A stretch of DNA of 32,952 nucleotides from an uncultured Roseburia sp. (GTDB lineage Bacteria; Bacillota; Clostridia; Lachnospirales; Lachnospiraceae). The position numbers and the translations under genes were made by a program. The DNA is taken from the NCBI GenBank assembly GCA_947642555.1, contig CANRSX010000052.1, positions 1 through 32,952 on the forward strand. Direction: 5' to 3'. Below, piece after piece: positions 23,984 through 32,389 of this stretch; the stretch's first letter is position 1; each line of letters begins with the position of its first letter. The notes under the pieces are model-generated. The model saw nothing but the letters and a program-made list of their open reading frames with translations, was not told the DNA's origin and searched no databases.

Positions 23984-24667
23984 ATGACAGATAACCTGAC
24001 GCTGCATATGAATGCATATCTGCCGCTGCGCGATGTGGTATTTCACACGCTGCGCGAGGCGATTTTAAGAGGCGATTTAAAACCGGGGGAGCGCCTGATG
24101 GAGATACAGCTCTCGAACCGGCTGGGCGTCAGCCGGACGCCGATCCGCGAGGCGATCCGTATGTTAGAGCAGGAGGGGCTGGCGGTCACGATTCCGCGGA
24201 AGGGCGCGCAGGTCGCGAAGATGACGGAGAAGGACATGGAGGACGTCTTACAGATCCGCGAGGCGCTCGATGAGCTGGCGGCGTCCATCGCATGCGAACA
24301 GATCGATGAGGAGGAGTTAGAAGCGCTCCGCGAGACGATGCGGGAGTTCGAGGAGTCCACCACGACCGCGGATGTCCCGCGGATTGCGGAGGCGGACGTG
24401 CGGTTTCATGATATCATTTATCAGGCGACCGGCAATCCGCGGCTGGTGAATATTTTAAACAATTTAAGGGAACAGATGTATCGTTACCGTGTGGAATATT
24501 TAAAGGATGAGAAGAGTTATCCGGTGCTGGTGCAGGAGCACCGTCAGATCATAGAAGGGCTTGCGGCGCGGAATAAGGAGATGGTATCACAGGCGATGCA
24601 GACGCATGTGAGAAACCAGCTGAGCACGATCAAGGAAATGATCCGGGAGCAGGTGGAACGGGAATGA
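23984..24667 (+). CDS. GntR-family regulator, FadR/FCD subfamily
   Basis: A 227-residue transcription factor. Residues about 10-75 form the winged helix (PLRDVVFHTLREAILRGDLKPGERL, then LGVSRTPIREAIRMLEQEGL). Residues about 80-220 form the all-helical FCD effector domain with metal-ligand-type His residues (RFHDIIY, EHRQIIEG, MQTHVRNQL). The effector is unknown. The ATG at 23984 has GGGAGG about ten bases upstream; a GTG at 23963, touching the ispE stop, is a possible alternative start. Second gene of the ispE operon, closed by a strong terminator. The TTGTATACAA palindrome at the operon promoter is a likely binding site. Confidence 0.88.
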   Translation: MTDNLTLHMNAYLPLRDVVFHTLREAILRGDLKPGERLMEIQLSNRLGVSRTPIREAIRMLEQEGLAVTIPRKGAQVAKMTEKDMEDVLQIREALDELAASIACEQIDEEELEALRETMREFEESTTTADVPRIAEADVRFHDIIYQATGNPRLVNILNNLREQMYRYRVEYLKDEKSYPVLVQEHRQIIEGLAARNKEMVSQAMQTHVRNQLSTIKEMIREQVERE

Positions 24668-24703
24668 CGCAGCGCGTATAGAATTGAAAAAAAGGAACAG
24701 AAT

Positions 24704-24740
24704 AACAGGGACTGGTCATGCGCCGGATCCCTGTTTTTTT
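24704..24740 (+). terminator. Intrinsic terminator after gntR
   Basis: AACAGGGA-CTGG (24704-24715) pairs with CCGG-A-TCCCTGTT with one bulged A, followed by a seven-T run ending at 24740. Confidence 0.88.
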
Positions 24741-24774
24741 ATTGAAAAAGTTCAGCCGGGAAGGAGACAATCAG

Positions 24775-26271
24775 ATGGAAGAGAAAACGGCGGTCAGCAG
24801 CAGCCTGAAGGAAAATATCGCGCAGATGGAGCGGCTGTTTCACACCTGTGACGATATCAAAAAAATCGACATGACCCTTGGAAAAGACCGGGACGTCGCC
24901 TGCTATCTCACCTTTATCGAGGTGGCGGTCGACATGGGAAATTCCGCGCTCTTAGAGCTTTTAAAGTATTTCAGGGGATTGAGCCGTGCGGAAATCTACG
25001 CGTCGCTTGAGAAAAATGCGCTCGGCGTGTCGGACGCCATGTATTTTTCGACGATTGAGGAGGCGGGGGACGGCCTTTTAACCGGCGAGGCGATCCTGTT
25101 TGTGGACGGGTTTGCAAAGGCGGTGAAGATCCCGGATGACGGTTACCCGAATATGGGGGTAAGCGAGGCGGACTCGGAAAAAGTGGTGCGCGGGTCAAAC
25201 GAGGGATTTACAGATTCCGTCAAGCAGAACGCGGCGCTGATCCGCAAGCGGATCCGTTCTCCGCAGGTGAAGGTCAGCCAGAAAAAAGCCGGAGTCAGGT
25301 CTAAGACAAATGTCTACCTGGTCTATATGGAGGGACTGGCGTCTGAGGAGCTGCTCGCGGAGATCGGGCGGCGGCTGGAGGGATTTGAGATCGACGGCGT
25401 CTTAGACAGCGGCGTGATCGAGCAGCTGACGGAAGAAAAATGGTATTCCCCGTTTCCTCAGTTTCAGACGACAGAGCGGCCGGACCGCGCGGCGATGTCG
25501 ATCCTTGAGGGACGCGTGATTCTTCTGTCGGATAATTCACCGGTGGCGTTGGTACTGCCGACGGATTACAATTCTTTTATCAAGACAAGCGACGATTACT
25601 ATAACCGCTGGGAGATTGCCAGCTTTGAACGTCTGCTGCGCTATGTGGCGTCGTTTTTTGCCATGACGCTGCCGGGACTGTACCTGGCCGTGACGAATTT
25701 TCACACACAGATCCTGCCGACGACGCTTCTGCTCTCGTTCGCGGACGCCAGACGGGGAGTGCCGTTCCCGGCGGTGATCGAGGTGCTGATCATGGAGCTT
25801 TCCTTTGAGCTTCTGCGGGAGGCCGGGGTACGGCTGCCGGGCGCGATGGGAAATACGATCGGCATCGTGGGCGGACTGATCATCGGACAGGCCGCGGTGG
25901 AGGCGAATCTCGTCAGCCCGATCGTCGTGATCGTCATCTCGTTTACGGCGCTCTGTTCGTTTGCGGTGCCCAACGAGGAATTTGCCACAGCGGGACGGCT
26001 GCTAAAATTTTTCTTTATCGCGGCGTGCGCCTGGCTGGGATTTTTCGGAATGCTTGCAGGTCTTCTTGCGGTGTTCATCCATCTCTCGCAGCTAAAAAGC
26101 TTCGGCATCCCGTATCTGATGCCGTTTGTGGGGGCCGATTTAAACGAGTATGAGGACGAGCGGGATTTCCTGTGGCGGCAGCCGCTGCGGAAATTAAGAA
26201 AACGCCCGATCTATGCGAACCCGAAGGACCGGAGGAAGCTGCGCTTTTCCGACAGGGAAGAGAAGGGCTGA
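24775..26271 (+). CDS. Spore germinant receptor A subunit (GerA family)
   Basis: A 498-residue GerAA/GerKA/SpoVAF-family protein. The N-terminal soluble domain (residues about 1-270) contains DDIKKIDMTLGKDRDVACYLTFIEVAVD and EGRVILLSDNSPVALVLPTDYNSF. The C-terminal membrane domain has about five helices, starting at the conserved PGLYLAVTNFHTQILPTTLLLSFADARRGVPFP segment and including LPGAMGNTIGIVGGLIIGQAAVEANLVSP. In spores it sits in the inner membrane and forms the receptor oligomer with the B and C subunits. AAGGAG lies eight bases before the ATG at 24775. Only 34 bases separate it from the gntR terminator, leaving no obvious room for a complete sporulation promoter. GerA-type germinant specificity cannot be read. 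Confidence 0.93.
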   Translation: MEEKTAVSSSLKENIAQMERLFHTCDDIKKIDMTLGKDRDVACYLTFIEVAVDMGNSALLELLKYFRGLSRAEIYASLEKNALGVSDAMYFSTIEEAGDGLLTGEAILFVDGFAKAVKIPDDGYPNMGVSEADSEKVVRGSNEGFTDSVKQNAALIRKRIRSPQVKVSQKKAGVRSKTNVYLVYMEGLASEELLAEIGRRLEGFEIDGVLDSGVIEQLTEEKWYSPFPQFQTTERPDRAAMSILEGRVILLSDNSPVALVLPTDYNSFIKTSDDYYNRWEIASFERLLRYVASFFAMTLPGLYLAVTNFHTQILPTTLLLSFADARRGVPFPAVIEVLIMELSFELLREAGVRLPGAMGNTIGIVGGLIIGQAAVEANLVSPIVVIVISFTALCSFAVPNEEFATAGRLLKFFFIAACAWLGFFGMLAGLLAVFIHLSQLKSFGIPYLMPFVGADLNEYEDERDFLWRQPLRKLRKRPIYANPKDRRKLRFSDREEKG

Positions 26272-26274
26272 GAA

Positions 26275-28563
26275 ATGAGGGAAAATATGTTTTCAGAAAA
26301 TAACAGGATCTCGGGGCGGCAGGCGTTCCGTCTGCTCACATACGATCTGCTTGGCCTTAGCACGCTGCTGGTTCCGCCGGCGCTGGGAAGAACGGCGGGC
26401 AGGGACGGGATTTTCTGCATCGCGGCGGGCGTGGCGGCGGGATTTTTATTTTTAAAGCTGCTCGGCGTGGTGGCGCGCGATATGGAGGAGGCTTATCCGG
26501 CGTATCTGGTGAGGCGGCTGGGCAGAGTCTTCGGGACGCTGGCGCAGGCCGGGTATGTGGTCTGGTTTGTGACGCTTGCCGGTTATACGGCATATCTGTT
26601 TACCGATGCGGTGAAAAAAAATCTGCTGCGGGAGGAATCGTATCTTCTGGTGCTGCTTGTGATCGTGCTGCTGGCTGTGTACGGCCTGTGGGGCGGGATC
26701 GAGGGGCGGGCGCGGATCTATGAGATGCTGTTCTGGTTTCTCATCATCCCCCTGTTTCTGATGCTGATTTTTGCGCTGGACGAGATCCGGACGGACTACT
26801 GGATCCCGGTGGCGACCGCAGAGCCGTCCGCTTTTCTAAAAGGAAGTTATCAGATGTTTGCCTGCATGGCAATGATTACGTTTGTGGTATTTGCGGGAAG
26901 CTATGTGGAAGACAAACGGCGGCTTCTTCTGGCGGGGAAGCGCGCGCTTCTGTTTACCGGAGCGATCCATGCGGCGCTGTATCTGATTCTCCTGGGGATT
27001 TTCGGCGCTGCCGCTCTGGGGGAGATGGATTACCCGGCCGTGACGCTGATGAGCGCGGTACGGATTTCCGGAGGATTTTTAAAGCGTGCGGACGCCTTTA
27101 TGTTTGCGGTATGGTTTTTTACGCTGTATGCGCTGCTGAACAGCTGTGTCTTTTACGGGAGCGTTTTGGTGGCATATCTGTATCCGGGTGAGGCGGCAGG
27201 AAGCAGTGCGGACGCGACCGACAGCAGGCGGATGCGGATCGTGTCTGCGGCGCTGCTGGGGGTGGTATGTTTACTGGCCTGCGGCCTGCAGAAGCATCCT
27301 CTCTGGAGGGAACGGTGCGAAATGTTTTTGTGGCGGATCGGGACGCCGTTTCTGGTGCTGGTGCCGCTTGTGCTGTGCGGCGTGATCTTTATAACCGGCG
27401 TGCGGAAGGACAACGGACGGCACGATGCGCACGCCAGCCGGGAGAAAAAGAGCGCCGACAGGGAGAAAAAGAGCGACGTCCGGGAGAAAAAGAGCGCCGA
27501 CAGGGAGAAAAAGTGCACCGGAAGAGAGGGGAAACGTACCGCGGGAATGCTGGCGGCAGCGCTGTTTTGCGCGGGAACGCTGTCCGGGTGCGGCACGGCG
27601 GAGCTGGAGGACCGGAATTTTCCGATTGAGATTGCGGTGCAGGGGACGGAGCATGTCGCGGCCGCGTGGATGAATGCCGGGCAGGAGGGGAATCGGGAAA
27701 TTGACTACAGCCATCTGAAGGTGATTCTGTTTGCAGAGGAATTTATTGAGGATGAGACCGCGATGCAGGAATTTCTGGCCATGCTCGAGGAGACGGACGA
27801 GGTGCCGCGCAACACCTATCTCGTGGTGGCGGAAGATCCGGCGGAATTTGTCGGAAAAACGGGCGCGGGGAGCAGTGAAGAGGGATCGGGAGAGCCGGTT
27901 TTTGAGGAATCGGTGGGTAACTATCTGGAACAGCTGTTTGAAAATGTCTCGCAGATCCGCAGGCAGGCGTATCCGACGCTGGGGATGCTCTATCAGGAAC
28001 GGGCAAACCGGTGTGAGACGCTTCTGCTTCCGTATATCAGTATGGAGGGGGACAAACCGGCCGTGACGCAGTACTTTGTGTGGAAGCGGGGAGAGCCTGC
28101 CGGCGTTGTGGACGTTCCGTCGGCGCTGCTTTCCTATTTTACGATGAACGAGACGGACGAGTATTCGCTTACGATGGAAAACGGGACGGCGGTGACCTTA
28201 AGTGGAGCGCACAATCAGATTCATTTTGAGGAGAGCGGCGGAAGCCGGCGGATTGTGGTTAAGGTCCGCTGCGCCGGGAAGGTGCACGGGGCATCCGCCG
28301 GGGAAAACGGAGACGTGCCGTCCGGCGATGCGGCAGCGGGGTCTGCAGAGCGGGAAGGCATGGAGGAGCTGACGCGCCAGGTGGAGCAGTATATGCAGCA
28401 GACGGCGGAGAGGCTGCTGACGGAGCGGCAGATCGACGTGTCCGGCAGTTACCGGAAGTTAGGCGGGGAGCGCCGGGACTGGTACGCGGAGTACGCGGCG
28501 GAACCGGCGCGCTATGAGAGCGGGATGGAAATCGTGTATCAGGTACAGGTCGACTGGGAGTGA
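26275..28563 (+). CDS. Fused spore germinant receptor B-C subunit (GerAB + GerAC)
   Basis: A single 762-codon reading frame joining two normally separate proteins. Residues about 10-375 are a GerB-type amino-acid-permease-fold membrane domain of about ten helices (SGRQAFRLLTYDLLGLSTLLVPPALGR onward). Residues about 385-422 form a charged linker with four heptapeptide repeats (REKKSAD type). A hydrophobic segment ending in the lipobox LSGC (Cys439) then begins a GerC-type domain (residues about 440-762, starting ELEDRNFPIEIAVQG). GerC is usually a separate lipoprotein. I see no stop codon or frameshift between the halves. An internal ATG at residue 425 is a weak candidate for separate GerC translation. 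The start is three bases after the gerA stop. Other readings are co-translational cleavage or an assembly artefact. Confidence 0.85.
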   Translation: MRENMFSENNRISGRQAFRLLTYDLLGLSTLLVPPALGRTAGRDGIFCIAAGVAAGFLFLKLLGVVARDMEEAYPAYLVRRLGRVFGTLAQAGYVVWFVTLAGYTAYLFTDAVKKNLLREESYLLVLLVIVLLAVYGLWGGIEGRARIYEMLFWFLIIPLFLMLIFALDEIRTDYWIPVATAEPSAFLKGSYQMFACMAMITFVVFAGSYVEDKRRLLLAGKRALLFTGAIHAALYLILLGIFGAAALGEMDYPAVTLMSAVRISGGFLKRADAFMFAVWFFTLYALLNSCVFYGSVLVAYLYPGEAAGSSADATDSRRMRIVSAALLGVVCLLACGLQKHPLWRERCEMFLWRIGTPFLVLVPLVLCGVIFITGVRKDNGRHDAHASREKKSADREKKSDVREKKSADREKKCTGREGKRTAGMLAAALFCAGTLSGCGTAELEDRNFPIEIAVQGTEHVAAAWMNAGQEGNREIDYSHLKVILFAEEFIEDETAMQEFLAMLEETDEVPRNTYLVVAEDPAEFVGKTGAGSSEEGSGEPVFEESVGNYLEQLFENVSQIRRQAYPTLGMLYQERANRCETLLLPYISMEGDKPAVTQYFVWKRGEPAGVVDVPSALLSYFTMNETDEYSLTMENGTAVTLSGAHNQIHFEESGGSRRIVVKVRCAGKVHGASAGENGDVPSGDAAAGSAEREGMEELTRQVEQYMQQTAERLLTERQIDVSGSYRKLGGERRDWYAEYAAEPARYESGMEIVYQVQVDWE
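27439..27522 (+). repeat. 21-bp tandem repeat in the GerB-GerC linker
   Basis: Four 21-base units (27439-27459, 27460-27480, 27481-27501, 27502-27522), each encoding REKK plus a variable tripeptide (SAD, SDV, SAD, CTG). A degenerate fifth unit follows. The units are in frame with both receptor domains. Confidence 0.9.
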
Positions 28564-28568
28564 AGCGC

Positions 28569-28802
28569 TCAGGACGGATGGTCCGGGAGAGGAGAATCTG
28601 ATTTTGGGAAGAGAAAAATCTCCTCGATCGGCGCGCCGACCGCTCTCGAGAGATCGACGGCGAGCTTTAAGGACGGATTATACTGCGCTTTTTCGAGACG
28701 CATGATGGTTTCCCTGCGTACGCCGACCTGTGCGGCCAGTTGTTCCTGGGTCAGATCCTTTAACTGCCTGAATTTTTTTAATCTGCATTCAAAATCCGGC
28801 AT
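28569..28802 (-). CDS. Small XRE-family helix-turn-helix regulator
   Basis: A 77-residue Cro/CI-like protein that is almost only DNA-binding domain. The helix-turn-helix spans residues about 15-45 (LTQEQLAAQVGVRRETIMRLEKAQYNPS), followed by helices LAVDLSRAVGAPIEEIFLF. It starts two bases after the stop of the membrane-protein gene upstream, so the two are one operon. Pairs of a small XRE regulator and a membrane protein of this kind are common in Firmicutes. The operator is probably the long inverted repeat at the shared promoter. It converges on the germination operon, ending five bases from the gerBC stop. Confidence 0.85.
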   Translation of the reverse strand: MPDFECRLKKFRQLKDLTQEQLAAQVGVRRETIMRLEKAQYNPSLKLAVDLSRAVGAPIEEIFLFPKSDSPLPDHPS

Positions 28803-28804
28803 CG

Positions 28805-29482
28805 TTACACCCCGCTTTCGTCGTCCCCAAAGGCGGACGGATCGTCGTGATCGTAGCGGTATAACAGATATTCGCCGAGGAAGATGTTCAGTGCAAACGC
28901 GAGCGCAGTGATGATCAGAAGAAGCGTCAGGGAACGCATCGGATCGCCCAGAAGCCTTCCCTGCACGCAGAAGATCATGGCGATAAAAATAATGGAGAGT
29001 GCGATCCGGTCCGCGGCAAGTCTCGCGTGCATCCGGTTCTCACGGTAGCGCTCGTCCATAAAGGTATCTGACATTTTTCCTTCGTAAAAGAAACCGAAAA
29101 ACCCGAAAAATACAAAAGCGAAGAACGGGAAAATGGTCTGATCCACGCCGTAAGTATAGAATCCTGCAAATCCTGCAAAACCGAAAAGTCCCAGGAAGCC
29201 GAACTTCGGGCTGATTGTCCTGGTGGAAACCGCGGTCCGCTCCCGTTTCTTTTCTGCAAGAATCCCGCGGAAGAGAAGGAAAACGAGCCAGCAGATCCAG
29301 AGCAGAAAAACCGCAATCGAGAGGATCATGGGCAGATCCTGCATCTGAAACCGGTACTGGGAGTAATCCATCGGCGCAAGGATCCTGGAATCATTATAGA
29401 CGGCGGAATGCCAGGAGGCCGCTGCAAGGAGCAGGACGCTTAAGATGCCGGCAAGAATCGTGAGCTTTGTTTTTCTCTTCAT
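28805..29482 (-). CDS. Membrane protein with GFFGFF-type helices (DUF3796-like)
   Basis: A 225-residue integral membrane protein. A first helix (TKLTILAGILSVLLLAAASW) is followed by an extracytoplasmic stretch, a second helix at about 55-75, then a Phe/Gly-rich region (FGFLGLFGFAGFAG, FFAFVFFGFFGFFYEG) typical of DUF3796, and two further helices before a charged DDDES-containing tail. Function is unknown. The ATG at 29482 with AGAAGG upstream is preferred; a longer frame would start inside the operator. First gene of a two-gene operon with the XRE regulator. It may be a sensor or antagonist of that regulator, by analogy with such pairs; this is inference. Confidence 0.72.
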   Translation of the reverse strand: MKRKTKLTILAGILSVLLLAAASWHSAVYNDSRILAPMDYSQYRFQMQDLPMILSIAVFLLWICWLVFLLFRGILAEKKRERTAVSTRTISPKFGFLGLFGFAGFAGFYTYGVDQTIFPFFAFVFFGFFGFFYEGKMSDTFMDERYRENRMHARLAADRIALSIIFIAMIFCVQGRLLGDPMRSLTLLLIITALAFALNIFLGEYLLYRYDHDDPSAFGDDESGV

Positions 29483-29530
29483 AAATGACCTTCTTTCTGC
29501 AGCGCTGGCGTGAGCGTCGGCTGCACTTGG

Positions 29531-29565
29531 TGATATATTTATAACTTGACGAGATAAATATATCA
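29531..29565. promoter_or_regulatory. 12-bp-arm inverted repeat operator
   Basis: TGATATATTTAT (29531-29542) and its exact reverse complement (29554-29565) flank an 11-base centre. The right arm contains the -10 box of the membrane-protein/XRE promoter, so bound regulator would block it. The XRE protein is the likely ligand. Confidence 0.75.
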
Positions 29566-29585
29566 CTATTCAATCGTGTTGTCAA
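29557..29585 (-). promoter_or_regulatory. Sigma-A promoter of the membrane protein/XRE operon
   Basis: On the minus strand TTGACA (29580-29585), 17 bases, then TATATT (29557-29562), overlapping the inverted repeat. Confidence 0.75.
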
Positions 29586-29590
29586 CAGAA

Positions 29591-29613
29591 AAGTGATGTA
29601 TTTCTCACTTTTT
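29591..29613 (+). other. Small hairpin with T tract in the divergent gap
   Basis: AAGTGA (29591-29596) pairs with TCACTT (29605-29610), followed by TTTT on the plus strand. It lies upstream of the YfhO-type gene promoter. It could stop stray plus-strand transcription; the stem is weak. Confidence 0.35.
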
Positions 29614-29640
29614 TGGCGAGAATGCAGGAAATGGGAAAAA

Positions 29641-29669
29641 TTGACAATCAGGAGCTGCTGGATTATGAT
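29641..29669 (+). promoter_or_regulatory. Sigma-A promoter of the YfhO-type membrane protein gene
   Basis: A perfect TTGACA (29641-29646), a 17-base spacer and TATGAT (29664-29669), about 38 bases before the start codon. Confidence 0.82.
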
Positions 29670-29707
29670 AATAACTGATATAGAAGATCACAGGAGGGGT
29701 ACTGGTT

Positions 29708-31977
29708 ATGACGAAAATGAAAAAAGCAGGTCTTTGGGCAGCCATTCTGCTTGCGGAGCTTCTGATAAGTTTCGGGCTGCCTGCACTGCTTACGGCGGAG
29801 AACCGTGCACAGGGTCAGATTCTTAAGGGGGGGGGGGTGAAGCCCCGTATCTGTACACGGATCCAGAGACAGGCCCAGAACAGGCTGAAATGTCGCTGCT
29901 TTCGCTGCCGGGCGGATCTTACCGGATTACAATTGACTACGACACCGCTTCGGAGGCGCTGTGCAGGACATGGTACCAGACTGCCTGGGGGACGGATTAC
30001 GGAGACAGCATTCTGCTGGTAAAAGAGGCGCATACGAAGACGTTTGAGCAGATCAGCGTACATAGGATGGAGGATTTTTATCTGACTTCCGGGAATCCGG
30101 ATCTTACTATCCGGTCGGTGACGGTGCAGCCGACCGGACAGCTGCAGCGTGTGCTCACGTTTATCTGTCTGTGCCTGTGTCTGGCCGCGAATATACTGGT
30201 TTGGATCCGTAAAAAGGGCGTATGGAGCAGGCTGTCGTTCTGGCAGAAAAATGCCGTGTGGGGCGTTCTTCTGATCGGATTTGCCTCTTCCGTTCCTCTT
30301 TTTACGAATTATCTGTTAAACGGGGCGGATTTAAGCTTTCATCTGATGCGGATCGAGGGCCTTGCGGCAGGTCTCGCCGAGGGAAGCTTTCCGGTAAAGC
30401 TTCAGCCGCTTTGGATCAATGATTACCGCTACCCGGTATCGGTGATGTACGGGGATCTTCTGCTGTACCCGGTTGCGCTGCTTAGGCTGCTCGGTTTTCC
30501 GCTGCAGACCACGTATAAGATCTATCTGTTTATGATGAATCTGCTCACGGCTGCGGTTGCGTATTATTGCGGGAAAAAGATAGCGGATGATATTCCCGCA
30601 GCGCTTACGTGCAGTCTTATGTATACCTTTGCGGGATACCGTCTGACAAATATGTACAGTACAAATGCGCTGGGGGCGGTGACGTCACTTTTATTTCTTC
30701 CGGTTGTATTTCTTGGGTTGTGGACGCTCCTTAACAGAAAGACTTCGGAAAAAAGAATCGGACCGGTACTGCTTCTGGTGACGGGATATACCGGACTGGT
30801 TCAGTCGCATCTGCTGGGATTTGAGATGGCGGTTTTGTTTTCCGTGCTCGTATGCCTCCTGAATCTGAAAGCGTTTTTCAGGGAATTGCTGACGCTCGTA
30901 ATGGCTGCCGTACTCACGATTCTGCTGAATGCCGGATTTCTTGTACCGATGTTTGATTATATGCTTCATCAGAATCTCCATGTATTTCATGCGGCGCCGG
31001 CAAATCTGCAGCAGACAGGTCTGTTTTTACCGCAGATATTCCAGATGTTTCCCTTTTACACAGAGAGTGCTGCAGGGGGAACGTCCAGTCCTGTTTATAT
31101 GGGAATCGGGAATGAGTTACTGATGGGCGTGGGAACGGCGTTTTTTGCTATCCTGATTTTATACCTGTGGGAACATACTGTTGTGAGAGACCGGATCCGG
31201 CAGCAGTTTGCAGAAGAATCCGGCAGCTGCGGACGGCTGGCGGGACTGATGGCGCTTGGTATGCTGATGTCCGGTTATGTATTTCCATGGAAGTCGCTGG
31301 GGGATCTTCCGGCGGCGGGACGTTTTTTCAGCGTATTTCAGTTTGCAACACGGTTTACGATGGCAGCGCTGGTATTTGGCCTGATGCTGACCGCGTATGT
31401 ATTAAAGCATCTGCGGTCTGTCCCCGGAGATACGCTGCGGCGGACGATTATGGCAGGGCTGTGCATTGTGGCATTGATTAGCGGAGGATATGCTGCGGAA
31501 ATGCTGATTGCGCAGGGAAATCCGCTTAAAGTGACAGGAGCATCCGGACTTGACACACGGACTGCGGTGATCTCAGGCGAATACGTTCCGGAGGGCACCT
31601 ACGGCGTTCTGTTAAACAACCCGGAGCCGGAACCGGAGGAGGGCGTTATCGTCAGCAATTACCGGAAGGAAAAGGGCGTGATCACATTCTGGGCCGAGAA
31701 TACGCTGGAAAAGGAGGGCTATATCAAAGTCCCGTTCCTCAACTATATGGGGTATCATGTGGCTGACATGGAAACCGGCCGTGAGCTGTATTTCGGAAAC
31801 GGCGATCAGAATGTCATCCTGACCATTGTTCCGGCAGGGTATTCCGGCGCGGTGAAGGTATATTTCAAAGAGCCGAAGCTGTGGAGGCTTGCGGAGCTTG
31901 TCTCGCTGATGGCGCTGATCGGAACGGTGAGCGCCGTGTGGGTCTGCCTGAGGAGAGGACGGGGCACGGGTTTGTGA
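29708..31977 (+). CDS. YfhO/PTPS_related polytopic membrane protein, out of frame at a G11 tract (phase-OFF or pseudogene)
   Basis: The ATG at 29708, with GGAGGGG eight bases upstream, opens a frame coding a first membrane helix (LWAAILLAELLISFGLPALL) and then QILKGGG. At the G tract 29827-29837 the frame is lost and ends at 30022. The rest of the protein, from EAPYLYTDPETG at 29839 to 31977, is intact in another frame. A tract of 12 or 9 Gs would restore one 756-residue protein; with 11 Gs it is broken. The body has an extracytoplasmic domain and many helices. LSFHLMRIEGLAAGLAEGSFP and MYGDLLLYPVALLRLLGFPL match YfhO/PTPS_related proteins, a GT-C-like group linked to cell-surface glycosylation. 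A start at the ATG at 29890 would give a 695-residue protein lacking helix 1. It is monocistronic, with its own strong promoter. Confidence 0.8.
29827..29837 (+). repeat. Homopolymeric G11 tract within the coding sequence
   Basis: Eleven consecutive G residues, 40 codons after the start codon, exactly at the frame break of the YfhO-type gene. Tracts of this length slip readily during replication. Confidence 0.92.
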
Positions 31978-32007
31978 GTGGCGTCCATGTCTCTGCTACT
32001 TTAAAAA

Positions 32008-32039
32008 CAGAGCGTATAGACTGGTTTCTATACGCTCTG
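32008..32039 (-). terminator. 13-bp stem terminator hairpin
   Basis: CAGAGCGTATAGA (32008-32020) pairs perfectly with 32027-32039 around CTGGTT. On the minus strand it is followed by TTTTTAAAG, so it ends transcription from the 32098-32349 gene. On the plus strand it may also serve the YfhO-type gene, though the T tract is missing there. Confidence 0.8.
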
Positions 32040-32097
32040 ACGCTGTGTTATTTATTCAGCTGTGATTGTGGTAATAATTGTTTCAGTAAACTGGAAT

Positions 32098-32349
32098 TCA
32101 GCCTTGTAATCCCCGTGACTGCCTGTCCATGTCTTCAATGACGATATCATAAATTTCGCCTAAAGATGCACAATATTCAAGCACTTTCCAGGGCTCATTT
32201 GTATGAAAATGAATTTTAATCATTTCCTCATCTCCAACTGCCAGTAAACAATCACCTTTGAAATGATGTGTAAAATATTCGTTTATTGCATCTTCGTCAA
32301 GGTTCCTGCCCTCGATCAATAACTGCGTATCATATCTAAACTCCAGCAT
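32098..32349 (-). CDS. Small stand-alone FakA C-terminal/DAK-phosphatase-like domain protein
   Basis: An 83-residue protein equivalent to the domain found at the C terminus of the fatty-acid/dihydroxyacetone kinase-like protein FakA. It contains LEFRYDTQLLIEGRNLDEDAINEYF, then DCLLAVGDEEMIKIHFHTNEPWKVLEY and DIVIEDMDRQSRGL. Such stand-alone domains occur in Clostridia; their function is not known to me. The ATG at 32349 is chosen because GGAGGG lies seven bases upstream; the ATG at 32364 overlaps that site. It is AT-rich compared with most of the window. The gap of 40 bases to the upstream acetyltransferase suggests joint transcription. Confidence 0.75.
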   Translation of the reverse strand: MLEFRYDTQLLIEGRNLDEDAINEYFTHHFKGDCLLAVGDEEMIKIHFHTNEPWKVLEYCASLGEIYDIVIEDMDRQSRGLQG

Positions 32350-32389
32350 TGCTTTTCCCTCCATAAACGTTCGATTTATCAGGCTTTAT

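Noticed and set aside
27267..27629. Alternative plus-strand frame across the Ger linker that might encode a separate protein
   Set aside because: It is Arg/Gly/Glu-rich, made by reading the 21-bp repeat in another frame, with no recognisable domain.
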